The translations under genes and the position numbers were made by a program. The notes beneath the pieces were generated by a model. That model had not been told where the DNA came from. It did not search any database and was given only the letters and a program-made list of their open reading frames with translations. Of a DNA stretch of 27,527 nt, positions 5,996 through 12,118 are shown one piece after another. Each line of letters opens with the position of its first letter. The stretch's first letter is position 1. This DNA is from a virus, in the IMG/VR virus record IMGVR_UViG_3300042389_000136, positions 1 to 27,527 of that record; one strand, given 5' to 3'.

Positions 5996-6755
5996 ATTCC
6001 TTAGACACCCTCTCTCTTTCATTGATCCATTGTATATATTGACCATCATTCCAAAACTGGCTACCGTACAACTGATGGACTGCTGTCTCATGTAACAGTC
6101 TGTACTGGCTAGTTAAATAGATTCCCGACTCTTTTATTGCAGGGTGATTATTAAAATACTCTACTTCCTCAACTAAGTCAATAGGGTTGTCTCTATCCCA
6201 ACCCGACCAGTCGAAATTCTCGTCTGTTACTCCCATAAAGTCATAGAAGCCCTTGGTGAATGCTCCTGGCCCTGTAAGTTTATGGACAAAATGCGTGTAC
6301 TCAAAGTCTGGGTCCTGAAATTCTCTTAGCATGGAATTTAGAATAGATTCAAACGCTGGGTGCCCAGCCTCTGCTGCGAACGTCGCGCTGAGTAGATGCG
6401 AGGAATGCTCTGCGTTAAGAAATACTCTGTGTGCCAATACGTCCTCGTTAGGCCATGCATTTATCGGTATGAGACAATGGGTGTCAAGATCGGCGTAGAG
6501 TCCACCGTACTTGTAGACTACCATCACTCTCCAGATATCTGCCTGCATAACTTTAATTGGGCACTTATTATCCCAAATATCCAGCCACTCCTTGTCAAAG
6601 TTTTCTTCAACAAATTGTCTTCGCTCTGGACCAGTAACGTAATTATATTCCCAGTCGGGATTAAGAGTAGTCCATGTCTTTACTGCTTCTTTGGCATAGA
6701 TGGGTAGTGCATCAAATTCGCACTCGTAAGTTTGCCATATCTTTTTAGGAATCAT
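5961..6755 (-). CDS. glycosyltransferase, DXD sugar-binding (GT32/OCH1-like)
   Basis: The 264-residue protein opens MIPKKIWQTYE, the typical start of GT32/OCH1-like sugar transferases (IPKxIxQT). The conserved core ADIWRVMVVYKYGGLYADLD (72-91) contains the R-x3-L/V-x3-GG-x-YxDxD signature, and D89-L-D91 binds the nucleotide-sugar metal ion. No membrane helix or signal is seen, so it should act in the cytoplasm. Acceptor and sugar cannot be read from sequence. ATG at 6755 overlaps the GT25-like gene end by 11 bases. It is part of the coupled methyltransferase-GT-GT cassette. Confidence 0.88.
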   Translation of the reverse strand: MIPKKIWQTYECEFDALPIYAKEAVKTWTTLNPDWEYNYVTGPERRQFVEENFDKEWLDIWDNKCPIKVMQADIWRVMVVYKYGGLYADLDTHCLIPINAWPNEDVLAHRVFLNAEHSSHLLSATFAAEAGHPAFESILNSMLREFQDPDFEYTHFVHKLTGPGAFTKGFYDFMGVTDENFDWSGWDRDNPIDLVEEVEYFNNHPAIKESGIYLTSQYRLLHETAVHQLYGSQFWNDGQYIQWINERERVSKEYAEKRKKEQGS

Positions 6756-7332
6756 TCTCTACCTCAAAGTCTAAATGTGAACCTAGGGACTCGTTCTGTC
6801 CCACAATAAATGGTCCAATCTTTCCATTTACGATCTCGTCCTCCACACAGGAGAACAGATAAAAATCTACTGGGTGGTGCAGGAATCCCTCTTCCGCATT
6901 GTCAAGAACTTTTCTAGCACCACTATTACTTATATAATAGCACGCGGTCCATCCACCAAGCATAATTAATTCTAAATTGCTGGATGATATCTCCCGATTA
7001 ATCTGCTCTAACTGATTCTCTGTAATGCTGAGATCATCTTCTGTAACAAGCATGTATTCTAACTCGCTGTCCACGATGTACTGCCACACAGAGATATGAC
7101 TCAGCCAACAACCCACCTCCCCGTTCTTGCGAGAGATGTTAAAATTATGGTGAGGGTCTGAGGCGTATCTATCTTTTGTGAATTTCGGGAATCTACTCAG
7201 GAAACTTCCTCTGCTCTGCGGGTCCTGGTAATTGCATACCTCTGGATAATGCCTAGTAGAATTTATCACCCGAACTATAGACTCCACATTTTCTTGGCGG
7301 TCCTCCCTAACAGAAACAACGCAAAAATTCAT
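6745..7332 (-). CDS. glycosyltransferase, GT25-like
   Basis: This 195-residue protein starts at the ATG 7332, which has GAGAGA about 8 bases upstream; a TTG at 7347 is the alternative. NGEVGCWLSHISVWQ (70-84) and YMLVTEDDL (93-101) are the two GT25 (LPS galactosyltransferase/procollagen galactosyltransferase-like) signatures: the Gly-Cys-x-Leu-Ser-His turn and the metal-binding EDD at 98-100. It is shorter than usual GT25 enzymes (about 250), so part of the C-terminal fold is trimmed. The start lies one base after the methyltransferase stop. The enzyme probably adds a sugar to a phage- or host-derived acceptor. Confidence 0.85.
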   Translation of the reverse strand: MNFCVVSVREDRQENVESIVRVINSTRHYPEVCNYQDPQSRGSFLSRFPKFTKDRYASDPHHNFNISRKNGEVGCWLSHISVWQYIVDSELEYMLVTEDDLSITENQLEQINREISSSNLELIMLGGWTACYYISNSGARKVLDNAEEGFLHHPVDFYLFSCVEDEIVNGKIGPFIVGQNESLGSHLDFEVENDS

Positions 7333-7333
7333 T

Positions 7334-7885
7334 CTATGATCTCTCAAACACTACGATATTTTTCTTGTACCACCATTCAACGCCATTTAGATCCGCTATC
7401 TTGGGGCGAACATCATCTTTCATTACATAATCATATAACTCAAACATCTTCTGCCAATATTCAAGGGGCTGCTCGTTTATATGATTAGTCCCGCCCTGCC
7501 CTGGGGTGGCGGCAGAGAATAGTACAACATCTGACAATCTTGTAAGATCAAAGATAAACGACCAGGATCTTGCATCCGACAAATGCTCTGCAACTTCTAG
7601 GCATACCGCAAGGTCGAATCTCTGATCTAGGCTAAAGCGTTCAGATATATCTATGGGAATGTAATTTTTAACCAGGATTTTATCTCTAGATACATAATCT
7701 CCATCGACTCCTACTGCCTCGCAACCATGACTCTCAAAGACGCTCGCCCACGTTCCTATTCCGCATCCCACATCAACAACTGTTTTGGGTCGGTACATTT
7801 CATAAACTAAGGGAACTACTTTCTGAGCAGAACCTAATGACCCTGCTGATTGATCATCGTAGAAACTATCATCATAGTGTGTCAT
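7334..7885 (-). CDS. class I SAM-dependent methyltransferase
   Basis: This 183-residue protein has a Rossmann methyltransferase core: motif I VVDVGCGIG (36-44), acidic residue D61 in VGVDGD for the SAM ribose, and CLEVAEHL (95-102), typical of Methyltransf_23/11-type small-molecule or sugar methylases. There is no NPPY/DPPY or Pro-Cys motif, so a DNA N6-adenine or C5-cytosine methylase is unlikely. ATG at 7885 overlaps the TGA of the small HTH gene (ATGA). It is followed immediately by two glycosyltransferases, suggesting modification of a glycan or of a glycan precursor. Confidence 0.88.
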   Translation of the reverse strand: MTHYDDSFYDDQSAGSLGSAQKVVPLVYEMYRPKTVVDVGCGIGTWASVFESHGCEAVGVDGDYVSRDKILVKNYIPIDISERFSLDQRFDLAVCLEVAEHLSDARSWSFIFDLTRLSDVVLFSAATPGQGGTNHINEQPLEYWQKMFELYDYVMKDDVRPKIADLNGVEWWYKKNIVVFERS

Positions 7886-8043
7886 TTAGTCCACTTCCTC
7901 TGATTCTTAATTAGTCCGTACTTCTCTAAATATCTCTGGATAGTCATATGGGAACACCCAGACTCTTTAGCCATTTGCTGAGTTGTTTTCTTTTCTATGA
8001 CGTACCTCTTGCGTAGCCAGTTTACATCCTCATATAACTTCAT
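7882..8043 (-). CDS. small helix-turn-helix protein
   Basis: This 53-residue ORF lies between the resolvase and the methyltransferase, with ATGA overlaps at both ends (8043-8040 and 7885-7882). The product begins MKLYEDVNWLRKRYVIEKK and contains TTQQMAKESGCSHMTIQRYL (20-39), a clean helix-turn-helix like those of small homeodomain-type regulators and resolvases, followed by KYGLIKNQRKW. Its size suggests a DNA-binding module alone. It could regulate the local operon or recruit a partner nuclease. The double overlap strongly supports it being a real gene. Confidence 0.78.
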   Translation of the reverse strand: MKLYEDVNWLRKRYVIEKKTTQQMAKESGCSHMTIQRYLEKYGLIKNQRKWTK

Positions 8044-8603
8044 GAGCGCACCATATTATTAGTTGCATACCAGCCAATGCCGCAGGCATCAGCCACATTG
8101 TCACTCTCTACGGTAACTCCTAGACTCTGGCAGAAGTCTATTGTCTTTTGTTTACGCATCTCTCTAATCTTTGCCTTGTACCAATTCTCAGATTTTTCTG
8201 GGAAGTCTTTCTTAACCTGTTCCTTCTGAGCCTTAGTAAAATTCTTATTGCCAATATATGATTGCCAGGTAATTGGATGTACTTCCACAACCCTACGACC
8301 GTCAGATATCAACTCTGCCATTATAGCACCAAAGATATATGCCATCTTTAATCCCGTGTTTGCACTACGCACCATAATGGCTGCTTCAATAGCCACAAAG
8401 TCGGACGGGATTTGATTCATAATCCCGCGCACCTTTCTTTTGGCGTCTAGAATCCTTTCGTACACATCGCCCCCGTCAAAGAACACCTCGCCCCACTTTA
8501 CGGGCTTATTGTTCTTATACAGACAGAACGCCACGCTGCGCGTAGAGGCATCTATGCCTAGTACTGAGGTTTCGGACGACTTGGCTAATTTAGCGAGAGA
8601 CAT
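8040..8603 (-). CDS. ruvC: RuvC-like Holliday junction resolvase
   Basis: This 187-residue RNase H-fold nuclease shows VLGIDASTRSVAF (D18), FVAIEAA (E73), VEVHPITWQSYIG (106-117) and DNVADACGI with D167/D171, the four-acid arrangement of RuvC. The reaction is symmetric cutting of four-way junctions before packaging or during recombination. The length is near the 170-190 usual for RuvC. ATG at 8603 overlaps the zinc protein by 14 bases, and its TGA overlaps the HTH gene start. It sits in a recombination block with RecA and a Cas4-like nuclease. No RuvA/RuvB gene is seen. Confidence 0.9.
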   Translation of the reverse strand: MSLAKLAKSSETSVLGIDASTRSVAFCLYKNNKPVKWGEVFFDGGDVYERILDAKRKVRGIMNQIPSDFVAIEAAIMVRSANTGLKMAYIFGAIMAELISDGRRVVEVHPITWQSYIGNKNFTKAQKEQVKKDFPEKSENWYKAKIREMRKQKTIDFCQSLGVTVESDNVADACGIGWYATNNMVRS

Positions 8604-8874
8604 TAAACATCCTTAGTAGATCATTTTTATTCTTTGCCTCTTGTCCAGCCACACACTCCGCACATATCGTAGTTTCGTTATATCGACTGAGCATATTTTT
8701 ACATCCCCGTGTTGAACAGGATCTCTTTTTTCCAGAAAGTCTCGCACGTTCCTCATAATATTTTTCACGAATTTTTCTATTGGTTGCATCACGGCAACAT
8801 TCATCTGAACAATATTTTTGGTTATGTGTAGACTTGTAAAACTCCTCTTCACAGCCTTCATTTGCACAAATCAT
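8590..8874 (-). CDS. double zinc-finger small protein
   Basis: This 94-residue protein has two Cys4 modules. The first is C3-x4-C8...C22-x3-C26 (with C27), the second C53-x4-C58...C71-x2-C74, separated by a basic helical stretch (29-50). The modules resemble small treble-clef or zinc-ribbon DNA-binding fingers such as those found in phage recombination regions. ATG at 8874 overlaps the TGA of the Cas4-like nuclease gene (ATGA) and the 3' end overlaps the ruvC start by 14 bases, so the three are likely co-translated. No specific family is recognised. Confidence 0.8.
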   Translation of the reverse strand: MICANEGCEEEFYKSTHNQKYCSDECCRDATNRKIREKYYEERARLSGKKRSCSTRGCKNMLSRYNETTICAECVAGQEAKNKNDLLRMFNVSR

Positions 8875-9656
8875 TTAGGTGGCACCAATGTCCTAACTTG
8901 CTCCACACCCTCGCCATATTTATTATTTTTCGCAGCCCAGCAATGTTTCTTAACTGGGCAATTTGCACACGCATATGACGTTTTTGCGAAACCTCTCGCT
9001 GGGATGATGTTATCAACATACATCGCGTAAACCTCGCGCATCCAGTCGAATGTGTCATTGATGATCTTCTCATTTCGCTCATTCATGCTGACAGGAATGA
9101 CACAGATTTCCTGAGTATTCTTATTCTCATACAACAAGAATCCTTCTGTCGCGCCTTCTACCTTCATGTAGGTAAGTATCTGCAAAAGGTGGTTGGCTGA
9201 TGGCTTCATGGATGACTGACGATGAATGAACTGCTCTTCTTTCGTCGTCTTAATCTCGCCAATGATTTCTGTATCATTCCAGTCCAGCACAACGTCTGCG
9301 AACCCTCTAATCGGAGGATCTTCTGAGAGAATCTCCCGCTCTGTTTCTTTTAGTACGCCAGTTTCTTCTATGATCTTCTGTAGTCGTTCGTGGGCATAAG
9401 TGCCGTTAAGCATGTTAGCGATAGCGGTAGCATCGAATTTCTCGTCAAACTCCTCGCCATTAAACGCAATAAACCAGTATCTTGGGCAGTTTCCATGCCC
9501 GTATCCGATGCTGCTAGGACTAAAGGTTTTCTTCTGCATATCGCGCTTACCGCGACGACGGTCGTTGTACGCTTTGTCAATCATGCCAGAGAACTCTGCG
9601 TAGTCGAAACCGTCTACCTTCTTAAACTTTAAACTCTTAACAACATTCTTGCTCAC
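8871..9656 (-). CDS. Cas4/RecB-like PD-(D/E)XK exonuclease with Fe-S cysteines
   Basis: This 261-residue nuclease shows H89 (GTYAHERL), D121 (RGFADVVLD), E134-x-K136 (IIGEIKTTK) and a downstream HLLQILTYM motif, the order of the RecB/Cas4 superfamily. Four Cys typical of the Cas4/AddB iron-sulphur clamp are present: C57 (GNCPRYW) and C230, C233 and C239 (CANCPVKKHC). Family activity is 5'-3' or bidirectional ssDNA/dsDNA exonuclease. The start is GTG at 9656, overlapping the previous TGA as GTGA. There is no CRISPR array or cas1/cas2 nearby, so I read it as a recombination exonuclease working with RecA and SSB rather than a CRISPR component. Confidence 0.92.
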   Translation of the reverse strand: MSKNVVKSLKFKKVDGFDYAEFSGMIDKAYNDRRRGKRDMQKKTFSPSSIGYGHGNCPRYWFIAFNGEEFDEKFDATAIANMLNGTYAHERLQKIIEETGVLKETEREILSEDPPIRGFADVVLDWNDTEIIGEIKTTKEEQFIHRQSSMKPSANHLLQILTYMKVEGATEGFLLYENKNTQEICVIPVSMNERNEKIINDTFDWMREVYAMYVDNIIPARGFAKTSYACANCPVKKHCWAAKNNKYGEGVEQVRTLVPPK

Positions 9657-9970
9657 AGGCCAAACCTCGCATTGTATTTGAGTGCATCTACTAACTTATT
9701 AATTGCTTCTGCCGTTGTATAATAAACATTCTTTTTCTTAGAGGCTTCTGGCCCCTTCTCAAAGGTGGTATAGTACCTAGACATAATGGCTAGTTTGGCA
9801 GCGATAGCCTGTAGGCGAGTGATAATTTCTGGTGCCTTGGCTGCTGGAACATCTGGCTTGGCAATTAACTTAATAATCAATTCCATGGCCTGGTCTAAAT
9901 CTGGGTCCTGCATAAATTCTGAGAGTTCATTAAACTCTGTAATCTCACTAATTGTTTCTATCACGTTCAT
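9653..9970 (-). CDS. helical phage protein in recombination block
   Basis: This 105-residue, mostly helical protein is acidic at the N-terminus (ETISEITEFNELSEFMQDPD) and rich in Ala/Ile/Leu in the middle (LIAKPDVPAAKAPEIITRLQ). It ends with a Lys/Tyr-rich part, KKKNVYYTTAEAINKL. There is no Cys, membrane helix or known catalytic motif. It lies between an unknown small protein and the Cas4-like nuclease, overlapping the latter by 4 bases. I do not recognise the family. A partner of the adjacent nuclease or recombinase is a guess from position. Confidence 0.72.
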   Translation of the reverse strand: MNVIETISEITEFNELSEFMQDPDLDQAMELIIKLIAKPDVPAAKAPEIITRLQAIAAKLAIMSRYYTTFEKGPEASKKKNVYYTTAEAINKLVDALKYNARFGL

Positions 9971-10259
9971 AAGCCTCTACCAATTCCTCTAGAATATCCC
10001 ACTCTACTACTGCCAGCCGCACCTTAGATGCACCTTCACCTATAATTAACTTGAGAAGTGGATGCATACTTCTGTCTACACGGAATGTATCTGTGCATAT
10101 TTTTGCCCACATCTCCTTGTTTACCGCTACTGACTTAGCAGTCTCCTTATAGTCAACGACAAAGTTGTGCCACTTAGCATCGCCCTTCTGGTACTGCCCA
10201 CGGCCTGAGTTTTTCTGTCCCTTAGCGCCATCGCGCTTTATCTCGTTAGCCTCAGACAT
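9948..10259 (-). CDS. phage protein of unknown function
   Basis: This 103-residue protein has a Gly/Lys/Gln-rich, probably disordered N-terminus (RDGAKGQKNSGRGQYQKGDA, about 9-28) and a folded remainder: WHNFVVDYKETAKSVAVNKE, then MHPLLKLIIGEGASKVRLAV and an acidic C-terminal helix. ATG at 10259 shares one base with the TAA of the preceding zinc gene (TAATG). The basic glycine-rich tail may contact nucleic acid. No family is recognised. Confidence 0.72.
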   Translation of the reverse strand: MSEANEIKRDGAKGQKNSGRGQYQKGDAKWHNFVVDYKETAKSVAVNKEMWAKICTDTFRVDRSMHPLLKLIIGEGASKVRLAVVEWDILEELVEAYERDRNN

Positions 10260-10438
10260 TAGATCCTAATTTCTGAAACATGGCCCTGGCTACAGGTATA
10301 TTGAATAGTTGATCCATCATTATAAAGATATCCATCGTGTACTACTACAGAGCATTCTTGACACTCCATAGATCCAGTAACTTGTTGACCTTCTTTACGC
10401 TTCCTCACTCCCAGGAAGTCCTCTAGAGACTCAGCCAT
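10259..10438 (-). CDS. small zinc-ribbon protein
   Basis: This 59-residue ORF starts at the ATG 10438, overlapping the RecA gene stop by 8 bases; its TAA overlaps the next ATG (TAATG). The product begins MAESLEDFLGVRKRKEGQQV and has C26-x2-C29 (MECQECS) and C49-x3-H53 (YTCSQGH), a compact Cys3His zinc ribbon in which C49 and H53 complete the site. It fills the gap between RecA and the next gene with the same tight spacing as its neighbours, which supports its being coding. Confidence 0.77.
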   Translation of the reverse strand: MAESLEDFLGVRKRKEGQQVTGSMECQECSVVVHDGYLYNDGSTIQYTCSQGHVSEIRI

Positions 10439-11426
10439 AAATCATAGCCTCTAGTGTATCTACAACCTCTGGGTTATCCCTCAAGTACTGCACAGCCTTA
10501 GCGCGACCTTGTAAGCGCTCTCCAAGTACCGTGTACCAGGCACCACCGCGCTCAACTTTACCCATCATTTCTGCAACATCAAGGACTTCTGCAACCCTGT
10601 CTACTCCAACATGTCCTCCCTGGTAATAAAAATCGTACTGACCATTAAGATTGGGTGGACCTAATTTGTTGTAATCTACAATCCAGTTAACGGGACGACC
10701 GACCTTTTGCTGAATGAACTTATCTCCAACCTGAATATCATCCTTTATCTGGTTGGCTTCTGCTTCTGATGACCAGAGTTTGACAACCGTGCTGGAGAAG
10801 AACTTAACGGCCATTCCTCCAGTTGGGATATGTGATGCGTGCATACTGCCAAATTGATTTCTTTGTTGGCTGATGAGTACCAGGAGAGTATTTTGATTAG
10901 CGTAATTAAGCATCTTGACTGCATGTGTCATATCCTTTGCTTCCGCACCGATTTGCTTGGTGTCTTGTAGTTGCTTCAATTCATCGCCATCCTTGTCAAA
11001 GTAGATGGCTGGAAGGAGCGCGGAGATAGAGTCAACTACAATTATATCAACCCCAGCAGTCATTAGGCTTGTGCCTACGTCTACCATATCATTAATAGTT
11101 TTTGCTGGTGAGTAAATAAGTTGAGAAGAATCAACTCCAAGTCCCTCTGCCCAAGAAGCGGAGTATGAGGACTCAGAATCAATCCAGGCACAGGTCTTTC
11201 CATCTTTCTGTGCCATGCCAATCATTTGTAGGCAGAATGAAGATTTTCCAGCGCTTTTATTTCCCCATACCATGACCTGGCGACCATATCCAAGGCCGCC
11301 TTTAAGGGCGAGGTTTAGTCCTATGCTGGGGGTTTGCTGTTTTTGTACGTCTACTTCTGTTGCCAGTTGGATTCTTTGTCTTGTTTTTGGATCTAGTTTC
11401 GCTAGAATTTCTTCTGCTACCATCAT
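10431..11426 (-). CDS. recA: RecA-like recombinase
   Basis: This 331-residue RecA/UvsX-type strand-exchange ATPase has Walker A GNKSAGKS (55-62), the catalytic Glu E85 in WIDSESSYSASWAEGLGVD (matching the E. coli FIDAEHALD region), Walker B VDIIVVDS (126-133) and the L2/GG region HIPTGGMAVKFFSSTVV. It is slightly shorter than bacterial RecA (about 350), with a reduced C-terminal domain. It forms filaments on ssDNA and pairs homologous DNA. ATG ATG at 11426, with AAAGAG about 8 bases upstream. Its first 125 bases also encode, in another frame, the C-terminus of the preceding small protein. Confidence 0.94.
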   Translation of the reverse strand: MMVAEEILAKLDPKTRQRIQLATEVDVQKQQTPSIGLNLALKGGLGYGRQVMVWGNKSAGKSSFCLQMIGMAQKDGKTCAWIDSESSYSASWAEGLGVDSSQLIYSPAKTINDMVDVGTSLMTAGVDIIVVDSISALLPAIYFDKDGDELKQLQDTKQIGAEAKDMTHAVKMLNYANQNTLLVLISQQRNQFGSMHASHIPTGGMAVKFFSSTVVKLWSSEAEANQIKDDIQVGDKFIQQKVGRPVNWIVDYNKLGPPNLNGQYDFYYQGGHVGVDRVAEVLDVAEMMGKVERGGAWYTVLGERLQGRAKAVQYLRDNPEVVDTLEAMIYG

Positions 11427-11583
11427 CGTTTAAACTCTTTTCTAATTCTAAAGCAAACTCTTTAAAGTCTTTTCTTCGACTTGCGGCTATACGATCTATT
11501 ATTGATAGAATAATCTCGTAATCTTTTGATTTTATTACCAACAAGTACTCTTCATCTATACCTGTTAGAATATAGCCTTCCAT
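11302..11583 (-). CDS. small protein whose 3' end overlaps recA out of frame
   Basis: This 93-residue ORF starts at the ATG 11583. Residues 1-51 (beginning MEGYILTGIDEEYLLVIKSK) lie in otherwise non-coding sequence and look like a small alpha/beta domain. Residues 52-93 are read from the recA 5' end in another frame and are basic and Ser/Thr/Asn-rich, with no clear fold. It has its own extended -10 box 9 bases upstream. The N-terminal half is likely real, and the tail may be a by-product of lacking an earlier stop. No family is recognised. Confidence 0.6.
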   Translation of the reverse strand: MEGYILTGIDEEYLLVIKSKDYEIILSIIDRIAASRRKDFKEFALELEKSLNDDGSRRNSSETRSKNKTKNPTGNRSRRTKTANPQHRTKPRP

Positions 11584-11592
11584 TATCTTTCT

Positions 11593-11601
11593 ATTATATC
11601 A
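11593..11601 (-). promoter_or_regulatory. extended -10 promoter TGATATAAT on the MazG-like gene stop
   Basis: The minus strand reads TGA-TATAAT, where TGA (11601-11599) is the stop codon of the MazG-like gene. The ATG of the next ORF (11583) is 9 bases beyond the box, so a start at the usual distance would leave a leader of only 2-3 bases. This is the same arrangement as at 2332-2340. It could drive the small protein and recA. Confidence 0.6.
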
Positions 11602-11940
11602 CCCACGGGTGCCGTGCAACTTTTCCCTATTTTTATTTATTAAAGCCTTATCTCTCAATGTATTATGAATTGATGGTAGTTCTCTAACTCTCATCTTGTT
11701 CATTCCCGCCCATAGATCCAGAACACGAATGATGATATCTGCAAGTTCTTCAACAAACTTCTGATCGCCCTGATTCTTTCGTAATGCTTCTAATGCTTCA
11801 GTAACTTCAGAATGAATCATTGCAAGTTGCTTTGCATAAAAAATAAAGTCATCTTCTGATTCCATACGACTGAGAGGACTCCAAAAACCCTTTTCAATTG
11901 CTGTCTCGTTAAGGCTATTTGCTAAATCATCAAGATGCAT
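11599..11940 (-). CDS. MazG-like nucleotide pyrophosphohydrolase
   Basis: From the ATG at 11940 (GGAGGAG a few bases upstream) the protein has 113 residues. The all-alpha NTP pyrophosphatase signature ExxE(12-28)ExxD is present: E45-x2-E48 in IHSEVTEALEAL and E65-x2-D68 in VEELADIIIRVLD. MazG-like enzymes hydrolyse (d)NTPs or alarmones to monophosphates with Mg2+. In phages they may lower ppGpp or clean the dNTP pool. A longer start at 11982 would run back into the previous gene. It overlaps that gene by 11 bases, and its stop forms part of the promoter box that follows. Confidence 0.88.
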   Translation of the reverse strand: MHLDDLANSLNETAIEKGFWSPLSRMESEDDFIFYAKQLAMIHSEVTEALEALRKNQGDQKFVEELADIIIRVLDLWAGMNKMRVRELPSIHNTLRDKALINKNREKLHGTRG

Positions 11941-12118
11941 CTGGCTCCTCCAAAGTGATCTCAAACATTTCTGTCTCTTCATTAAATTCGATCTTTAGTT
12001 GGTAGTCTGGGTCTACTGGCTTAAGGAGGGCCGCAGGACTAACTTCAATCTTCTGGTATCTCTCTAAAATAGCCATGAGGATTGAACCCAGGCTAATATC
12101 TACTGCTTCTGTACTCAT
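11930..12118 (-). CDS. small acidic protein
   Basis: This 62-residue acidic protein begins MSTEAVDISLGSILMAILER, with a C-terminal half of short beta-like strands (YQLKIEFNEETEMFEITLEE). ATG at 12118 overlaps the polymerase TGA (ATGA), and the 3' end overlaps the MazG-like gene. There is no Cys, membrane helix or catalytic motif. The family is not recognised. It is tied to polymerase expression by translational coupling. Confidence 0.72.
   Translation of the reverse strand: MSTEAVDISLGSILMAILERYQKIEVSPAALLKPVDPDYQLKIEFNEETEMFEITLEEPDAS

Noticed and set aside
8330-8338. TGCTATAAT in the resolvase gene
   Set aside because: It lies inside ruvC (codons GCT ATA ATG), with no downstream gene start at a useful distance.
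8871-9656. Cas4-like nuclease as part of a CRISPR-Cas system
   Set aside because: No direct-repeat array, cas1 or cas2 is visible anywhere in the window.
11041-11049. TGATATAAT promoter-like motif inside recA
   Set aside because: It falls on the Walker B codons of RecA (VDII) and lies within coding sequence with no gene start near. It shows that chance copies of the motif occur, so I kept only sites at gene ends.
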